From positions 1 through 11,172 of the forward strand of contig DAOVFE010000024.1 in the NCBI GenBank assembly GCA_030673085.1: DNA of 11,172 nucleotides, read 5' to 3'. Below are positions 1-6,852 of this stretch, piece after piece (the stretch's first letter is position 1; each line of letters starts with the position of its first letter). Position numbers and translations under genes: made by a program. Under the pieces are notes generated by a model. That model had not been told where the DNA came from and did no database searches. It was given only the letters and a program-made list of their open reading frames with translations. This DNA comes from Anaerolineales bacterium (GTDB lineage Bacteria > Chloroflexota > Anaerolineae > Anaerolineales > E44-bin32).

Positions 1-240
1 AGAATCGAAATTGATGAGGACCTATGCAAAGGCTGTGAGCTTTGCACAACGGTCTGTCCCAAAGAAGTGATCAAGATTGCCAAAGACCGTTTTACATCCA
101 AAGGGTATCATCCGGCGGAGTTAGTTGACCCGGAAGGCGAATGCACGGGATGTAGTATATGCGCGGTTATTTGTCCGGAAGCGGCAATTTCAGTATACCG
201 GTGGCTGCCAGCAGATAAAGTTAAACAGGCTATGGCCTGA
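1..240 (+). CDS. 2-oxoacid:ferredoxin oxidoreductase, delta (ferredoxin-like) subunit, 5' end cut off
   Basis: The reading frame is open from base 1 to the TGA at 238-240 (79 codons visible), so the start lies outside the window. Two bacterial-type [4Fe-4S] motifs are visible: C-x2-C-x2-C-x3-C-P at residues 9-20 of the fragment (CKGCELCTTVCP) and a second one, CTGCSICAVICP, about 40 residues later. This is the architecture of the small electron-transfer subunit of four-subunit KorDABC/VorDABC enzymes, which passes electrons from the catalytic TPP subunit to external ferredoxin in the cytoplasm. It sits 14 bp upstream of the alpha subunit, and the AGGAGG for that gene begins at its stop codon. 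A generic 2x[4Fe-4S] ferredoxin is the alternative, but the delta-alpha-beta-gamma order makes the subunit call strong. Confidence 0.9.
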   Translation, partial: RIEIDEDLCKGCELCTTVCPKEVIKIAKDRFTSKGYHPAELVDPEGECTGCSICAVICPEAAISVYRWLPADKVKQAMA

Positions 241-257
241 GGAGGATAGGTAGCGTG
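240..257 (+). promoter_or_regulatory. Strong ribosome binding site deciding a GTG start
   Basis: AGGAGG at 240-245 is a near-perfect Shine-Dalgarno sequence placed 9 nt before GTG at 255. It overlaps the last base of the upstream stop codon. It supports GTG (residue 1 of MKKELLKGN) as the true start of the alpha subunit, and implies coupled translation with the ferredoxin subunit. Confidence 0.8.
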
Positions 258-1328
258 AAAAAGGAACTTCTTAAAGGTAATGTTGCTTTTGCTGAAGCAG
301 CTATACGTGCGGGCTGCGAGGCATATTTCGGTTATCCGATCACACCTCAAACGGAAGCGCTAGAGCACATGTCCAAGCGCATGCCGGAATTGGGGCGGAC
401 CTTTATTCAGGCAGAGAGCGAAGTAGCGGCAATTAATATGGTCTACGGCGCCGCCTGTGCCGGTATTCAGACGATGACTTCATCATCCAGCCCGGGCGTC
501 AGCCTGATGATGGAGGGTTTATCTTATATTGCTGGTTCCGAAGTCCCAGTGGTTATCGTGGACATCATGCGGGGCGGGCCGGGATTGGGTAATATTGCCC
601 CCGCTCAGGGAGACTATAACCAAATGGTTAAAGGCGGGGGGCACGGCGATTACCGGATTATCGTGCTGGCACCTGCGACAATACAGGAGTTAATTGATTT
701 AACTTATGAGGCTTTTGGCTTGGCTGACAAGTATAGAACGATTGTTGCAGTTCTTGCCGATGGTAGCCTAGGCCAAATGATGGAGCCAGCCGTGTTACCG
801 GAGATGCGCCCGGTGCGCCCGGTCGATAAGCGCCCGGCATGGGCCCTGACTGGTGCTAAGGGACGCGATTCCCATTTCATAACTTCTATTTATCTCGAAC
901 CGCTAGATGAGGAAAAGTTCAATCAAAAGCTACTCGAGACGGAGGCAAAGATTGAAGCCAACGAGGTACGTTATAAGGAATTGCTGCTAGATGACGCTGA
1001 AATTGCAATTGTTGCATTTGGCACTGCCGGACGCGTAGCTCAAACGGCGGTGAAAATTGCCCGAGAGAATGGGATTAAGGTCGGGCTTCTTCGACCGATC
1101 TCGCTGTATCCATTTCCAACCGATCGGATTCGCAGATTAGCAGATCAGGTGGATGGAATGCTGGTTACTGAGATGAACAGCGGACAAATGGTTGAGGATG
1201 TGCGTCTGGCAGTTGAGGGTCGATTGCCCGTTTCTTTCTATGGACGCATGGGTGGAGTTATACCGATGCCCGAAGAGATTTTGGATGAAGTTCGCAAGCT
1301 AAAAGCGAGCATCACAGAAAAGGTTTGA
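255..1328 (+). CDS. vorB: 2-oxoacid:ferredoxin oxidoreductase alpha subunit, VorB/KorA type
   Basis: This 357-residue protein is the pyrimidine-binding (alpha) subunit of a 2-oxoacid:ferredoxin oxidoreductase. With the beta, gamma and delta subunits it converts a 2-oxoacid plus CoA to acyl-CoA, CO2 and reduced ferredoxin. Family landmarks seen are KGNVAFAEAAIRAGC near the N-terminus, FGYPITPQTE at about 25-34, QAESEVAAINMVYGAA at about 55-70, the TSSSSPG stretch near 77-83, and MRGGPGLGNI followed by QGDYNQ. A second domain at about 250-357 (VAFGTAGRVAQTAV, LLRPISLYPFP) matches the transketolase-C-like domain. The length fits the roughly 350-residue VorB group. The motif wording is closest in my memory to 2-oxoisovalerate (VorB) enzymes, but substrate preference among branched-chain acids and 2-oxoglutarate cannot be read from sequence. 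The gene is second in a four-gene operon, with a 16-bp gap to the beta subunit. Confidence 0.92.
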   Translation: MKKELLKGNVAFAEAAIRAGCEAYFGYPITPQTEALEHMSKRMPELGRTFIQAESEVAAINMVYGAACAGIQTMTSSSSPGVSLMMEGLSYIAGSEVPVVIVDIMRGGPGLGNIAPAQGDYNQMVKGGGHGDYRIIVLAPATIQELIDLTYEAFGLADKYRTIVAVLADGSLGQMMEPAVLPEMRPVRPVDKRPAWALTGAKGRDSHFITSIYLEPLDEEKFNQKLLETEAKIEANEVRYKELLLDDAEIAIVAFGTAGRVAQTAVKIARENGIKVGLLRPISLYPFPTDRIRRLADQVDGMLVTEMNSGQMVEDVRLAVEGRLPVSFYGRMGGVIPMPEEILDEVRKLKASITEKV

Positions 1329-1344
1329 TACAGGAGAGCATGGG

Positions 1345-2130
1345 ATGGAAAAAACAGAGATGATTGAGTCGTTGATCTATACCAAGCCACGCAGTCTGCA
1401 GCCGATTGGCACCCACTATTGTCCAGGCTGCACACATGGCATTGCCCATCGCCTGGTGGCTGAAGTGATTGACGAAATGGGAATTCGAGAGCAAACGATT
1501 GGAGTTGCGCCGGTTGGGTGTGCGGTCTTCATATACAACTATTTCGATGTCGATTTCGCTGAAGCATCTCACGGAAGAGCTCCAGCCATGGCGACCGGCA
1601 TTAAACGCGCTAATCCGGATAAGTTTGTCTTCACTTATCAAGGCGATGGCGACCTGGCATCCATTGGCGCGGCAGAGATTCTGCATGCAGCCAATCGCGG
1701 CGAAAAAATTAGTGTAATCTTTATTAACAATGGCATCTACGGCATGACCGGCGGGCAGATGGCTCCTACTACAATAGAAGGATGGAAGACTACCTCATCG
1801 CCTATGGGGCGCAATGTTGAGCTTCATGGATATCCTATACGGATGAGTGAAATACTCGCCCAGATTGAAGGTTCGGCCTATATAGTCCGGCGCAGCCTGC
1901 ATAACGTTGCTAACATCCGGAGAGCGAAGAAAGCAATCCGGACTGCCTTCGAAGTTCAGCGTATGGGGCTAGGGTTAGCCATGGTCGAGCTGCTTTCAAG
2001 CTGCCCGACGAATTGGAAGATTAGCCCGGATGAGGCGTTGAAGGTAATTGAGGAAAAGATGTTGCCGGTTTATCCGCTTGGAGATTTTAAAGTTGACCCT
2101 GCAATCCAGAAGCATGGGAAAGGGTGGTAA
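1345..2130 (+). CDS. 2-oxoacid:ferredoxin oxidoreductase beta subunit (thiamine pyrophosphate-binding)
   Basis: This 261-residue protein is the TPP-binding catalytic half of the oxidoreductase. The TPP/Mg signature starts with GDGD at residues 100-103 and ends with NN at 128-129, the expected GDG-x(about 25)-NN spacing. N-terminal HYCPGCTHG at 24-32 and the APVGC segment at 55-59 are typical of KorB/VorA-type beta subunits. The IYGMTGGQMAPTT region (about 131-143) is the conserved stretch beyond the NN motif. The start at 1345 is supported by AGGAGAG at 1332-1338, spaced 6 nt. An out-of-frame ATG at 1340 is not used. The fourth cluster of the complex is expected on the separate ferredoxin subunit at the window's left edge. 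Only 3 bp separate its stop from the gamma subunit start. I leave the symbol blank because korB and vorA naming conflicts between databases. Confidence 0.93.
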   Translation: MEKTEMIESLIYTKPRSLQPIGTHYCPGCTHGIAHRLVAEVIDEMGIREQTIGVAPVGCAVFIYNYFDVDFAEASHGRAPAMATGIKRANPDKFVFTYQGDGDLASIGAAEILHAANRGEKISVIFINNGIYGMTGGQMAPTTIEGWKTTSSPMGRNVELHGYPIRMSEILAQIEGSAYIVRRSLHNVANIRRAKKAIRTAFEVQRMGLGLAMVELLSSCPTNWKISPDEALKVIEEKMLPVYPLGDFKVDPAIQKHGKGW

Positions 2131-2133
2131 GCG

Positions 2134-2670
2134 ATGCAAACTTCGATCATTATTTCTGGATTTGGCGGTCAGGGCGTTCTTTTCGCTGGACAGCTCCTGG
2201 CCTATACGGCATTGGATAATGATTTACATGTAACCTGGTTTCCCTCATACGGGCCAGAAATGCGAGGCGGCACAGCGCATTGCACGGTCATAATCAGTGA
2301 TGATGAGATTGGCTCACCGGTCATTCGCAATCCAGATGCCGCAATAGTGATGAACCTGCCTTCGCTGGATAAGTATGAGCCATTGATGCTTCCTAAGGGG
2401 GTGTTGGTGATCAATACATCCCTGGTAGACCGCTCGGTGGCCCGTCAGGATATCGATTCGGTTATGGTTCCGGCCAGTGAGATAGCCGACGAATTAGGCA
2501 ATCGACGGCTGGCGAATATTATCATGCTGGGCGCACTGTTGCAGAGGCTTCCGTTTCTCTCAATTGAGATGCTAGAGAAAGGGATAGATGCACACATCCC
2601 CGAACGTCATCGCGATATGTTGGATGCCAACTTGAAAGCATTACATCGCGGATTTAGCGAAGCGTCATAA
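2134..2670 (+). CDS. 2-oxoacid:ferredoxin oxidoreductase gamma subunit
   Basis: This 178-residue protein begins with the glycine-rich signature IIISGFGGQGVLFAGQLLA (about 4-22), the hallmark of the gamma domain of pyruvate/ketoisovalerate oxidoreductases. It is followed by WFPSYGPEMRGGTAHCTVI (about 35-53), also strongly conserved in KorC/VorC. The length is right for a stand-alone gamma subunit. In the complex this subunit contributes to CoA binding and assembly with alpha, beta and delta. The start lies 3 bp after the beta stop and has only a modest GGGTGG ribosome site just upstream, so it is probably translated by coupling. It is the last gene of the operon, with an intrinsic terminator about 50 bp downstream. 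No truncation or odd base composition is evident. Confidence 0.93.
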   Translation: MQTSIIISGFGGQGVLFAGQLLAYTALDNDLHVTWFPSYGPEMRGGTAHCTVIISDDEIGSPVIRNPDAAIVMNLPSLDKYEPLMLPKGVLVINTSLVDRSVARQDIDSVMVPASEIADELGNRRLANIIMLGALLQRLPFLSIEMLEKGIDAHIPERHRDMLDANLKALHRGFSEAS

Positions 2671-2722
2671 ATAGAAAGGGTTGCCTAGCGATTGATGTAA
2701 AAAAAAGAAATTAATCAACCGG

Positions 2723-2768
2723 AGAGAGGCTATGCGCCGTGATTAAGCGTATACATGGCCTCTCTTTT
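2723..2768 (+). terminator. Rho-independent terminator of the oxidoreductase operon
   Basis: AGAGAGGC at 2723-2730 pairs perfectly with GCCTCTCT at 2758-2765. An inner stem, TATGCGC (2731-2737) with GCGTATA (2747-2753), adds seven pairs with one G-U, leaving a 9-nt loop and a 4-nt bulge. A T run follows at 2765-2768. On the opposite strand there is no T run directly after the stem, so it serves the plus-strand operon only. Confidence 0.85.
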
Positions 2769-2785
2769 ATATTAAATAGCTTCTT

Positions 2786-2917
2786 ATGAGCCAGGCAGGA
2801 TTAGAGAAAATATTACAGAAGAAGATGGAATATGGATTTGAGACCTCTGGGACCGAGTATGCCTTCATTTATGAGCTGGTAGATCTTAGGAATAACTTAC
2901 TCGCTAGGGGAGAGTAG
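2786..2917 (+). CDS. Possible 43-residue small protein (doubtful)
   Basis: An ATG-initiated frame of 43 codons ends in TAG at 2915-2917. The peptide starts MSQAGLEKILQKKMEYGFE and continues through YELVDLRNN to LLARGE. It is rich in charged and helical residues and has no cysteine or membrane segment. It begins 18 bp after the terminator T run, and its 3' end overlaps the 3' end of the convergent zinc-ribbon gene by 14 bp. There is no Shine-Dalgarno sequence before the ATG, and no stop-free extension upstream. I do not recognise the family. Its composition looks protein-like, but an ORF this short arises easily by chance. Confidence 0.3.
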   Translation: MSQAGLEKILQKKMEYGFETSGTEYAFIYELVDLRNNLLARGE

Positions 2918-3509
2918 CGCCGCACTCAGGGCAATGACTCATTCCAGCTTCAGCGATGAAACCGCAGCGTGGACAGGCCACTGGTTGGGAAGGCCCCAAT
3001 GGCGCGCCACATGCAATGCAAGATGGCTCGCCAACCGGATTAGCGGTAAGACAATGAGGACAGGTTAGGCGGCGAAGCTTTGCCGAAAGAAGGTGCGATG
3101 CCCCCAGGCTATTTGCTGTGCGATCGATCGTTTCCCAAATCTGTTCTTTTAGCTGGAGTGAAGTGATGTCTTGGGCGATATCATCAAGCCGTCCTATAAG
3201 ATTAATGGGATTTAGCAGGGTGGAAAGCGCTGTCTTTCCAAGGCTGGCGGCAATACCCAGCCACTCTTGCTCGCCGATCTGAACCATTACCCCATCAGTT
3301 ACAGAAGTTAGATTAATGGATAGAGCAGTTCTGCCTCCCGAAGCGGGCATAGCCGAACTGGCGATTTGAACAACCAGGTTGTCGCCGTGGCCGACGTTAC
3401 TGGCCCGCAAGTTTCCCTGGTGAAAAGCTGCAATTAGGGCCTCGGCCAGGTCATCGGGGGTAATTGGGCCGTGATAGGTTCGTTTTTCTACATTCTCTTG
3501 TTCGTTCAT
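2904..3509 (-). CDS. Zinc-ribbon protein of unknown function
   Basis: This 201-residue protein carries two C-terminal zinc ribbons: Cys150/Cys153 with Cys164/Cys167, and Cys179/Cys182 with Cys193/Cys196. The CPHC, CIAC, CPRC and CPEC knuckles are plainly visible. The N-terminal 145 residues have no recognised domain. They include a mixed beta-rich part (about 40-95) and an amphipathic helical stretch (about 105-145, LIGRLDDIAQDITSLQLKEQ). The start is set at the ATG reading from 3509 because GGGAGG lies just upstream (3513-3518). A longer frame reaching 3755 would overlap the divergent gene and lacks such a site. The protein is probably cytoplasmic, since no signal peptide is seen. It is transcribed divergently from the SH3b gene. 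Zinc-ribbon proteins of this style are common in Chloroflexota, and no specific role can be claimed. Confidence 0.8.
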   Translation of the reverse strand: MNEQENVEKRTYHGPITPDDLAEALIAAFHQGNLRASNVGHGDNLVVQIASSAMPASGGRTALSINLTSVTDGVMVQIGEQEWLGIAASLGKTALSTLLNPINLIGRLDDIAQDITSLQLKEQIWETIDRTANSLGASHLLSAKLRRLTCPHCLTANPVGEPSCIACGAPLGPSQPVACPRCGFIAEAGMSHCPECGATLP

Positions 3510-3540
3510 ATTCCTCCCAGATGAAGGACTATTTGCATGT

Positions 3541-3569
3541 AGTATAATCTGCCTGTACAAGAGGAGCAA
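3541..3569. promoter_or_regulatory. Divergent promoter region with overlapping -10 elements
   Basis: TATAAT, a perfect -10 box, lies at 3543-3548 on the plus strand, 29 bp before the SH3b gene start, but a good -35 for it is not visible. On the minus strand TATACT (3541-3546) lies 17 bp from TTGCTC (3564-3569), a plausible though weak pair reading toward the zinc-ribbon gene. The two -10 boxes share bases, so transcription in the two directions would compete. GAGGAG at 3561-3566 serves as ribosome site for the plus-strand gene. Confidence 0.45.
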
Positions 3570-3576
3570 TATCCGG

Positions 3577-4173
3577 ATGACACGAGCAAAACAGATAACC
3601 TGGGTTTTGATAGTGCTCACAATGACCCCATTGCTGGCATGGGGAACGGGCGCGAAGGCTATGCCGATAGAGCAGCAAGCTACGGTGACTGGCACTCCAG
3701 AGGGTCCGACTATTTTGGTTCCAGACCATGTAAATGTTCGACTCGGACCGGACATGGACTATGATCTAGTGGGAGTATTAATTGCCGGCCAACAGGCGCC
3801 GGCGATTGGTAGATCGCCAGGAGGCGATTGGATCCAGATTATTTATCTCGGTGTTCCGGGAGATAAAGGCTGGGTCTATGCGCCATATGTAACATTAAAT
3901 GCCGGTCAGTCAATGCTGCCGATTGTCCCGCCGCCTCCTACACCAACGCCTAGAACCACGGCTACAATTGATCCCACATTAGCCGCGCAATTTAATTTTG
4001 GTGATGTGGTTTCTACACGATTGCCAACATTTACGCCTGCTGAACCGGTCATTTATCCCACTATGATCACGCTGGCGGAAAATGGCGGAGGAGGTTTCCC
4101 GCCGATTTTGGCTATCCTCGGTTTATTGGTTGTCGGCCTTTTTGGAACATTTGTCTCTATTCTGAGACAGTAA
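3577..4173 (+). CDS. Exported SH3b-domain protein with C-terminal membrane anchor
   Basis: This 198-residue protein starts with a signal peptide (basic MTRAK, hydrophobic core at about 7-22, likely cleavage after AKA near 28). A bacterial SH3 (SH3b, SH3_3-like) domain follows at about 46-107, with the diagnostic NVRLGPDMDYDLVGVLIAG segment and closing GWVYAPYVTL. A Pro/Thr-rich linker at about 115-131 (PPPPTPTPRTT) leads to a low-complexity part. A hydrophobic segment at about 174-194 (ILAILGLLVVGLFGTFVSIL) next to a terminal Arg suggests anchoring in the membrane with the SH3b domain outside. SH3b domains often bind cell-wall or surface ligands, and the ligand here is unknown. GAGGAG at 3561-3566 supports the start. 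Such SH3b-linker-anchor proteins are frequent in Anaerolineae, which is part of the taxonomic inference. Confidence 0.82.
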   Translation: MTRAKQITWVLIVLTMTPLLAWGTGAKAMPIEQQATVTGTPEGPTILVPDHVNVRLGPDMDYDLVGVLIAGQQAPAIGRSPGGDWIQIIYLGVPGDKGWVYAPYVTLNAGQSMLPIVPPPPTPTPRTTATIDPTLAAQFNFGDVVSTRLPTFTPAEPVIYPTMITLAENGGGGFPPILAILGLLVVGLFGTFVSILRQ

Positions 4174-4318
4174 ACCCGAGATTGGGACATGCAGGTAGGG
4201 GAATCCAATCACGAACAGCCTTTCTGTTTATCAAGTTCTCCTTGACTGTGGCATTCATCCATCGTTTTGAAGGCGAACAATCGATCTCTCCATTCTTGGG
4301 GAAAGGAGCTTGTTTTTA

Positions 4319-4522
4319 ATTTAGAGCTGGAAAGAACAGGCGCCCTCTAAATATCTTGGGTTAATCATTGGGACATCAACTCGTAAGTGGCCGCCAGAGC
4401 TTCTTATTTTTGGAAAAAGCAGAAAGCTAACTAGCGTGCATTGCGCTCTGTCGCTCGCTGCGAGGCTCTTCACCTCTTCGGGAACGATTTGCCCCCTAAA
4501 GGTCTTTTAGGAAAAAGCCTCG
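4319..4522. other. Cluster of inverted repeats, possible structured RNA
   Basis: Three hairpins can be drawn. First, ATTTAGAG (4319-4326) pairs perfectly with CTCTAAAT (4345-4352), enclosing a small CTG/CAG stem. Second, GCTTCT at 4399-4404 pairs with AGAAAGC at 4421-4427 (one bulge), with an inner T4/A4 stem. Third, CGAGGC (4461-4466) pairs with GCCTCG (4517-4522), enclosing CCTAAA (4495-4500) and TTTAGG (4506-4511). None is followed by a T run. The pattern could be a non-coding RNA, a decayed mobile element or coincidence, and I recognise no known RNA family. Confidence 0.2.
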
Positions 4523-5090
4523 ATTAAGATTTAGCTCTGAACTACATATATAGGCGAACATGTTTTTCAACATCATCTAATCCTTGCTTGCAGCATGCGT
4601 CGCTAATAATCGATAATCCGCAGATGAGTGGGTGATATGGGCGGCGGCGGATTATAATGGCAGTAAGCGCATCTTCGCGACAATATTTTGCCAACCGACT
4701 ATGGCCATTCCGGCTGAGAAGGAGCATGCTAGTTTATCGGACCTCATTCAGGCCTGCTCTAAAATACGACCGATGGATTATGGAGATGCCGAAATAGATT
4801 GTTAATCCAATTCAACATTATTGAGACTTTCCAGATCATGCAACTTCGAGGGCTAAGCTTTTAAAACAAGCTAAGAGGGCGAATCGTTGGCTTGGTGGCT
4901 GACGAGATTTAAGCATTGATATCTTCCAGAAAAAAAATATGGTGTTATCGAAAGTCGCCATCATATTATTGACTTACCTTGTTTAGTAGATTGTCATAAG
5001 TTATGCTTTTCTCTTGAGAAGAATATCAATCAATATCCTGGTAAAATAAAATATGCTGGCATAAATAATCTGATGCGGGCTTTGCGGGAA

Positions 5091-5118
5091 TGGACAATTA
5101 TCTATTAAAGACTATTCT
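5091..5118 (+). promoter_or_regulatory. Possible promoter for the cysteine-rich gene and mrp
   Basis: TGGACA (5091-5096, five of six to TTGACA) is separated by 16 bp from TATTCT (5113-5118, four of six to TATAAT). It lies about 75 bp before the ATG at 5194. The surrounding sequence is AT-rich. The -10 match is weak. Confidence 0.3.
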
Positions 5119-5263
5119 CGGATAAGAGTGCTACTTATGATCGACTTTATTGAGTTTGAATCACATAAGTTACTGGATGGAGCAAGGGGAATAATGGCCG
5201 CCAGTACAAGAAACTCGCGAGGGAGATTTAGCCCAGCGTAAGAAGAAATCGGCAGAATGGCGG

Positions 5264-5659
5264 TTGCCTGATTGGGAAATCATTGTGTATTCAAATGACT
5301 CAGAGATCTTGTTTCCTATACGGGTTGCGCCAGAATTGCGCGATTTGCGCGGTGAAACTTGGCGGCAGCTTATCGATCGTGTTACGGGGACTCCAGAAGT
5401 GTCACTCGATAAATTGGCGTTCAGCCTTGTATTGATTCGTTTATGTAGCTGTTTGACATGTCATACAGATTCATATCGAGCAATGCGAGGATGCACATCC
5501 TGTGCTCGACAATCTATCCGGCGGTTTCGGGGTGATGATGATGAGCTGATTGCGCTTTTTGAGCGGGCAAGACAGGAAGTTTCAGACTATATAGAGACGA
5601 CATCAGAATCCCATGCTCGGCTTGAGGAAGTAAAGAGCAGCGTGGTTGAGGAGAATTAA
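5264..5659 (+). CDS. Small four-cysteine protein upstream of mrp; start uncertain, possible frameshift
   Basis: From the TTG at 5264 the frame gives 131 residues. The core holds C63-x2-C66 and C77-x2-C80, plus Cys61 and His67 (CSCLTCHTDSYRAMRGCTSC), a plausible metal or Fe-S site. It is followed by a charged helical tail (about 87-131). I recall similar LTCH...RGCTxCA proteins in Chloroflexota but know no function. The start is doubtful: the same frame stays open back to 5195 with natural-looking codons but no ATG or GTG. An ATG at 5194 with GGGGA just upstream is one base out of frame; removing a single G at 5196-5197 would give a 154-residue protein. So either a real frameshift, a sequencing error or the TTG start applies. 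The stop lies 2 bp before mrp, and GAGGAG at its 3' end is the mrp ribosome site, so the two are surely co-transcribed. Confidence 0.72.
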   Translation: MPDWEIIVYSNDSEILFPIRVAPELRDLRGETWRQLIDRVTGTPEVSLDKLAFSLVLIRLCSCLTCHTDSYRAMRGCTSCARQSIRRFRGDDDELIALFERARQEVSDYIETTSESHARLEEVKSSVVEEN

Positions 5660-5661
5660 GA

Positions 5662-6726
5662 ATGAGCGATTATTCATCGCCTGAGCCGACGCGGGAAGCG
5701 GTATTGGCTGCATTATATGGCGTAAAGGAGCCTGAACTTCAGCAAGATTTGGTCAGCCTTAATATGGTCAAGGGTTTGAAGATTGAGGAAGGACGAGTCG
5801 AGTTTGCTATTGTACCGGCCGAGATGGGAAAACCTCTAAAGATGCGGATTGTGAAAGCAGCTCGGGAAGCGGTAGAAGCTGTCCCTGGTGTTTCAGAAGT
5901 TGAGATTCACGTTGGTCCTGATGCAAAGACAGGGGAAAATGGGAATGCCAGTGCATTAATCCATTTGTCTGTGGGCGCTTGTTTGGCAATTGCCTCAGGC
6001 AAGGGCGGTGTAGGCAAATCTACGATCGCGGTTAATCTTGCGGTTGCGCTGGCTGGGATGGGCGCAAGGGTTGGGTTGATGGACGCGGATCTTTATGGTC
6101 CAAATATTCCTACGATGATGGGGGTGGACCAACTTCCAAGTCCAGAGAATGGCAAAATCGTCCCGGCCAAAGCGCATGGCGTCAAAATTATTTCGATCGG
6201 CCTAATGTTGCCCGCGAGCCAGCCCTTAATCTGGCGTGGCCCAATGCTTCATAAAGCGATCCGGCAGTTACTTGGCGATGTTCAATGGGGCGAGCTGGAT
6301 TATCTGATCATTGATCTGCCTCCTGGAACGGGCGATGCTCAAATAACGATTGCTCAATCCTTATCGCTCTCCGGAGGGTTAATTGTCACTCTGCCACAGA
6401 AAGTATCGCTTGAAGATGCTCGCCGTGGCTTGGAAATGTTCCGTACAATGGAAGTTCCGGTGCTTGGGGTGATCGAGAATATGAGCTATTTAGAGCTTCC
6501 GGATGGTAATAAAATGGATATCTTCGGACGGGGTGGGGGGAAGACTCTAGCTAAAGAAGCTCAGGTTCCATTCCTGGGAGAAATCCCGATGGATCCTCAA
6601 GTCCGGCAGTCTGGTGATTCGGGGTTGCCGGTAGTGTTGTCGCATCCTGAATCAGAGGTCAGCCAAGCGCTAATTAAACTGGCTGAGATTCTAGCTGCAA
6701 GGCTTAACACCGGGACAGAGCTGTGA
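5662..6726 (+). CDS. mrp: Mrp/ApbC/NBP35-family Fe-S cluster carrier ATPase with N-terminal MIP18 domain
   Basis: This 354-residue cytoplasmic protein has an N-terminal MIP18 (DUF59) domain at about 8-88 and a P-loop ATPase domain of the deviant-Walker (MinD/Mrp) class. GKGGVGKST lies at 113-121, then MDADLYGPNIPTMMG, then IIDLPPGTGDAQ (Walker B-like), and ENMSYL near the C-terminal part followed by DIFGRGGGKTLAKE. Proteins of this family bind and transfer [4Fe-4S] clusters in an ATP-dependent way. Oddly, the CxxC that usually follows ENMSYF is absent (LELPDGNK instead), and the whole protein has one cysteine, Cys107. Some cyanobacterial and related Mrp proteins also lack it, so this may be a subfamily trait. 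GAGGAG at 5647-5652 supports the start. The partner upstream is rich in cysteine. Confidence 0.93.
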   Translation: MSDYSSPEPTREAVLAALYGVKEPELQQDLVSLNMVKGLKIEEGRVEFAIVPAEMGKPLKMRIVKAAREAVEAVPGVSEVEIHVGPDAKTGENGNASALIHLSVGACLAIASGKGGVGKSTIAVNLAVALAGMGARVGLMDADLYGPNIPTMMGVDQLPSPENGKIVPAKAHGVKIISIGLMLPASQPLIWRGPMLHKAIRQLLGDVQWGELDYLIIDLPPGTGDAQITIAQSLSLSGGLIVTLPQKVSLEDARRGLEMFRTMEVPVLGVIENMSYLELPDGNKMDIFGRGGGKTLAKEAQVPFLGEIPMDPQVRQSGDSGLPVVLSHPESEVSQALIKLAEILAARLNTGTEL

Positions 6727-6852
6727 TCGAAGGGGAGCTTGATTTAATAGAAGCCTGACACTTGTGCTGCGCTATCGATAATTGGCTTCAGTTGTTAAAG
6801 AGGAGCGCGAAATCCCGTGCATGCCTGGAGCTACAATTATTGAAGAGAAAGT

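Larger units (their letters stand above)
4174..5190. other. About 1 kb without a convincing gene
   Basis: All six frames are broken by frequent stops. The longest plus-strand open stretch (about 4616-4805) has no ribosome site and no recognisable motif. A 61-codon minus frame at 4542-4727 looks like chance. I saw no tRNA, no SRP, RNase P or 6S-like core motif, and no transposase remnant. The stretch holds several local inverted repeats between 4319 and 4522 and a possible promoter near 5091-5118. AT content rises toward the right end (about 4930-5120), consistent with an upstream regulatory zone for the gene starting near 5194-5264. Confidence 0.6.

Noticed and set aside
3510..3755. N-terminal extension of the minus-strand zinc-ribbon gene to 3755 (82 extra residues)
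   Set aside because: It would run antisense through the signal peptide region of the SH3b gene and the shared promoter, while ATG 3509 has a clear GGGAGG site.
4181..4376. ATTGGGACAT repeated at 4181-4190 and 4367-4376
   Set aside because: A 10-mer pair is expected by chance many times in 11 kb, and the flanks are unrelated.
4616..4805. Open plus-strand stretch of about 63 codons, possibly a gene remnant
   Set aside because: No ribosome site, no motif and a length expected by chance in 1 kb of six-frame sequence.
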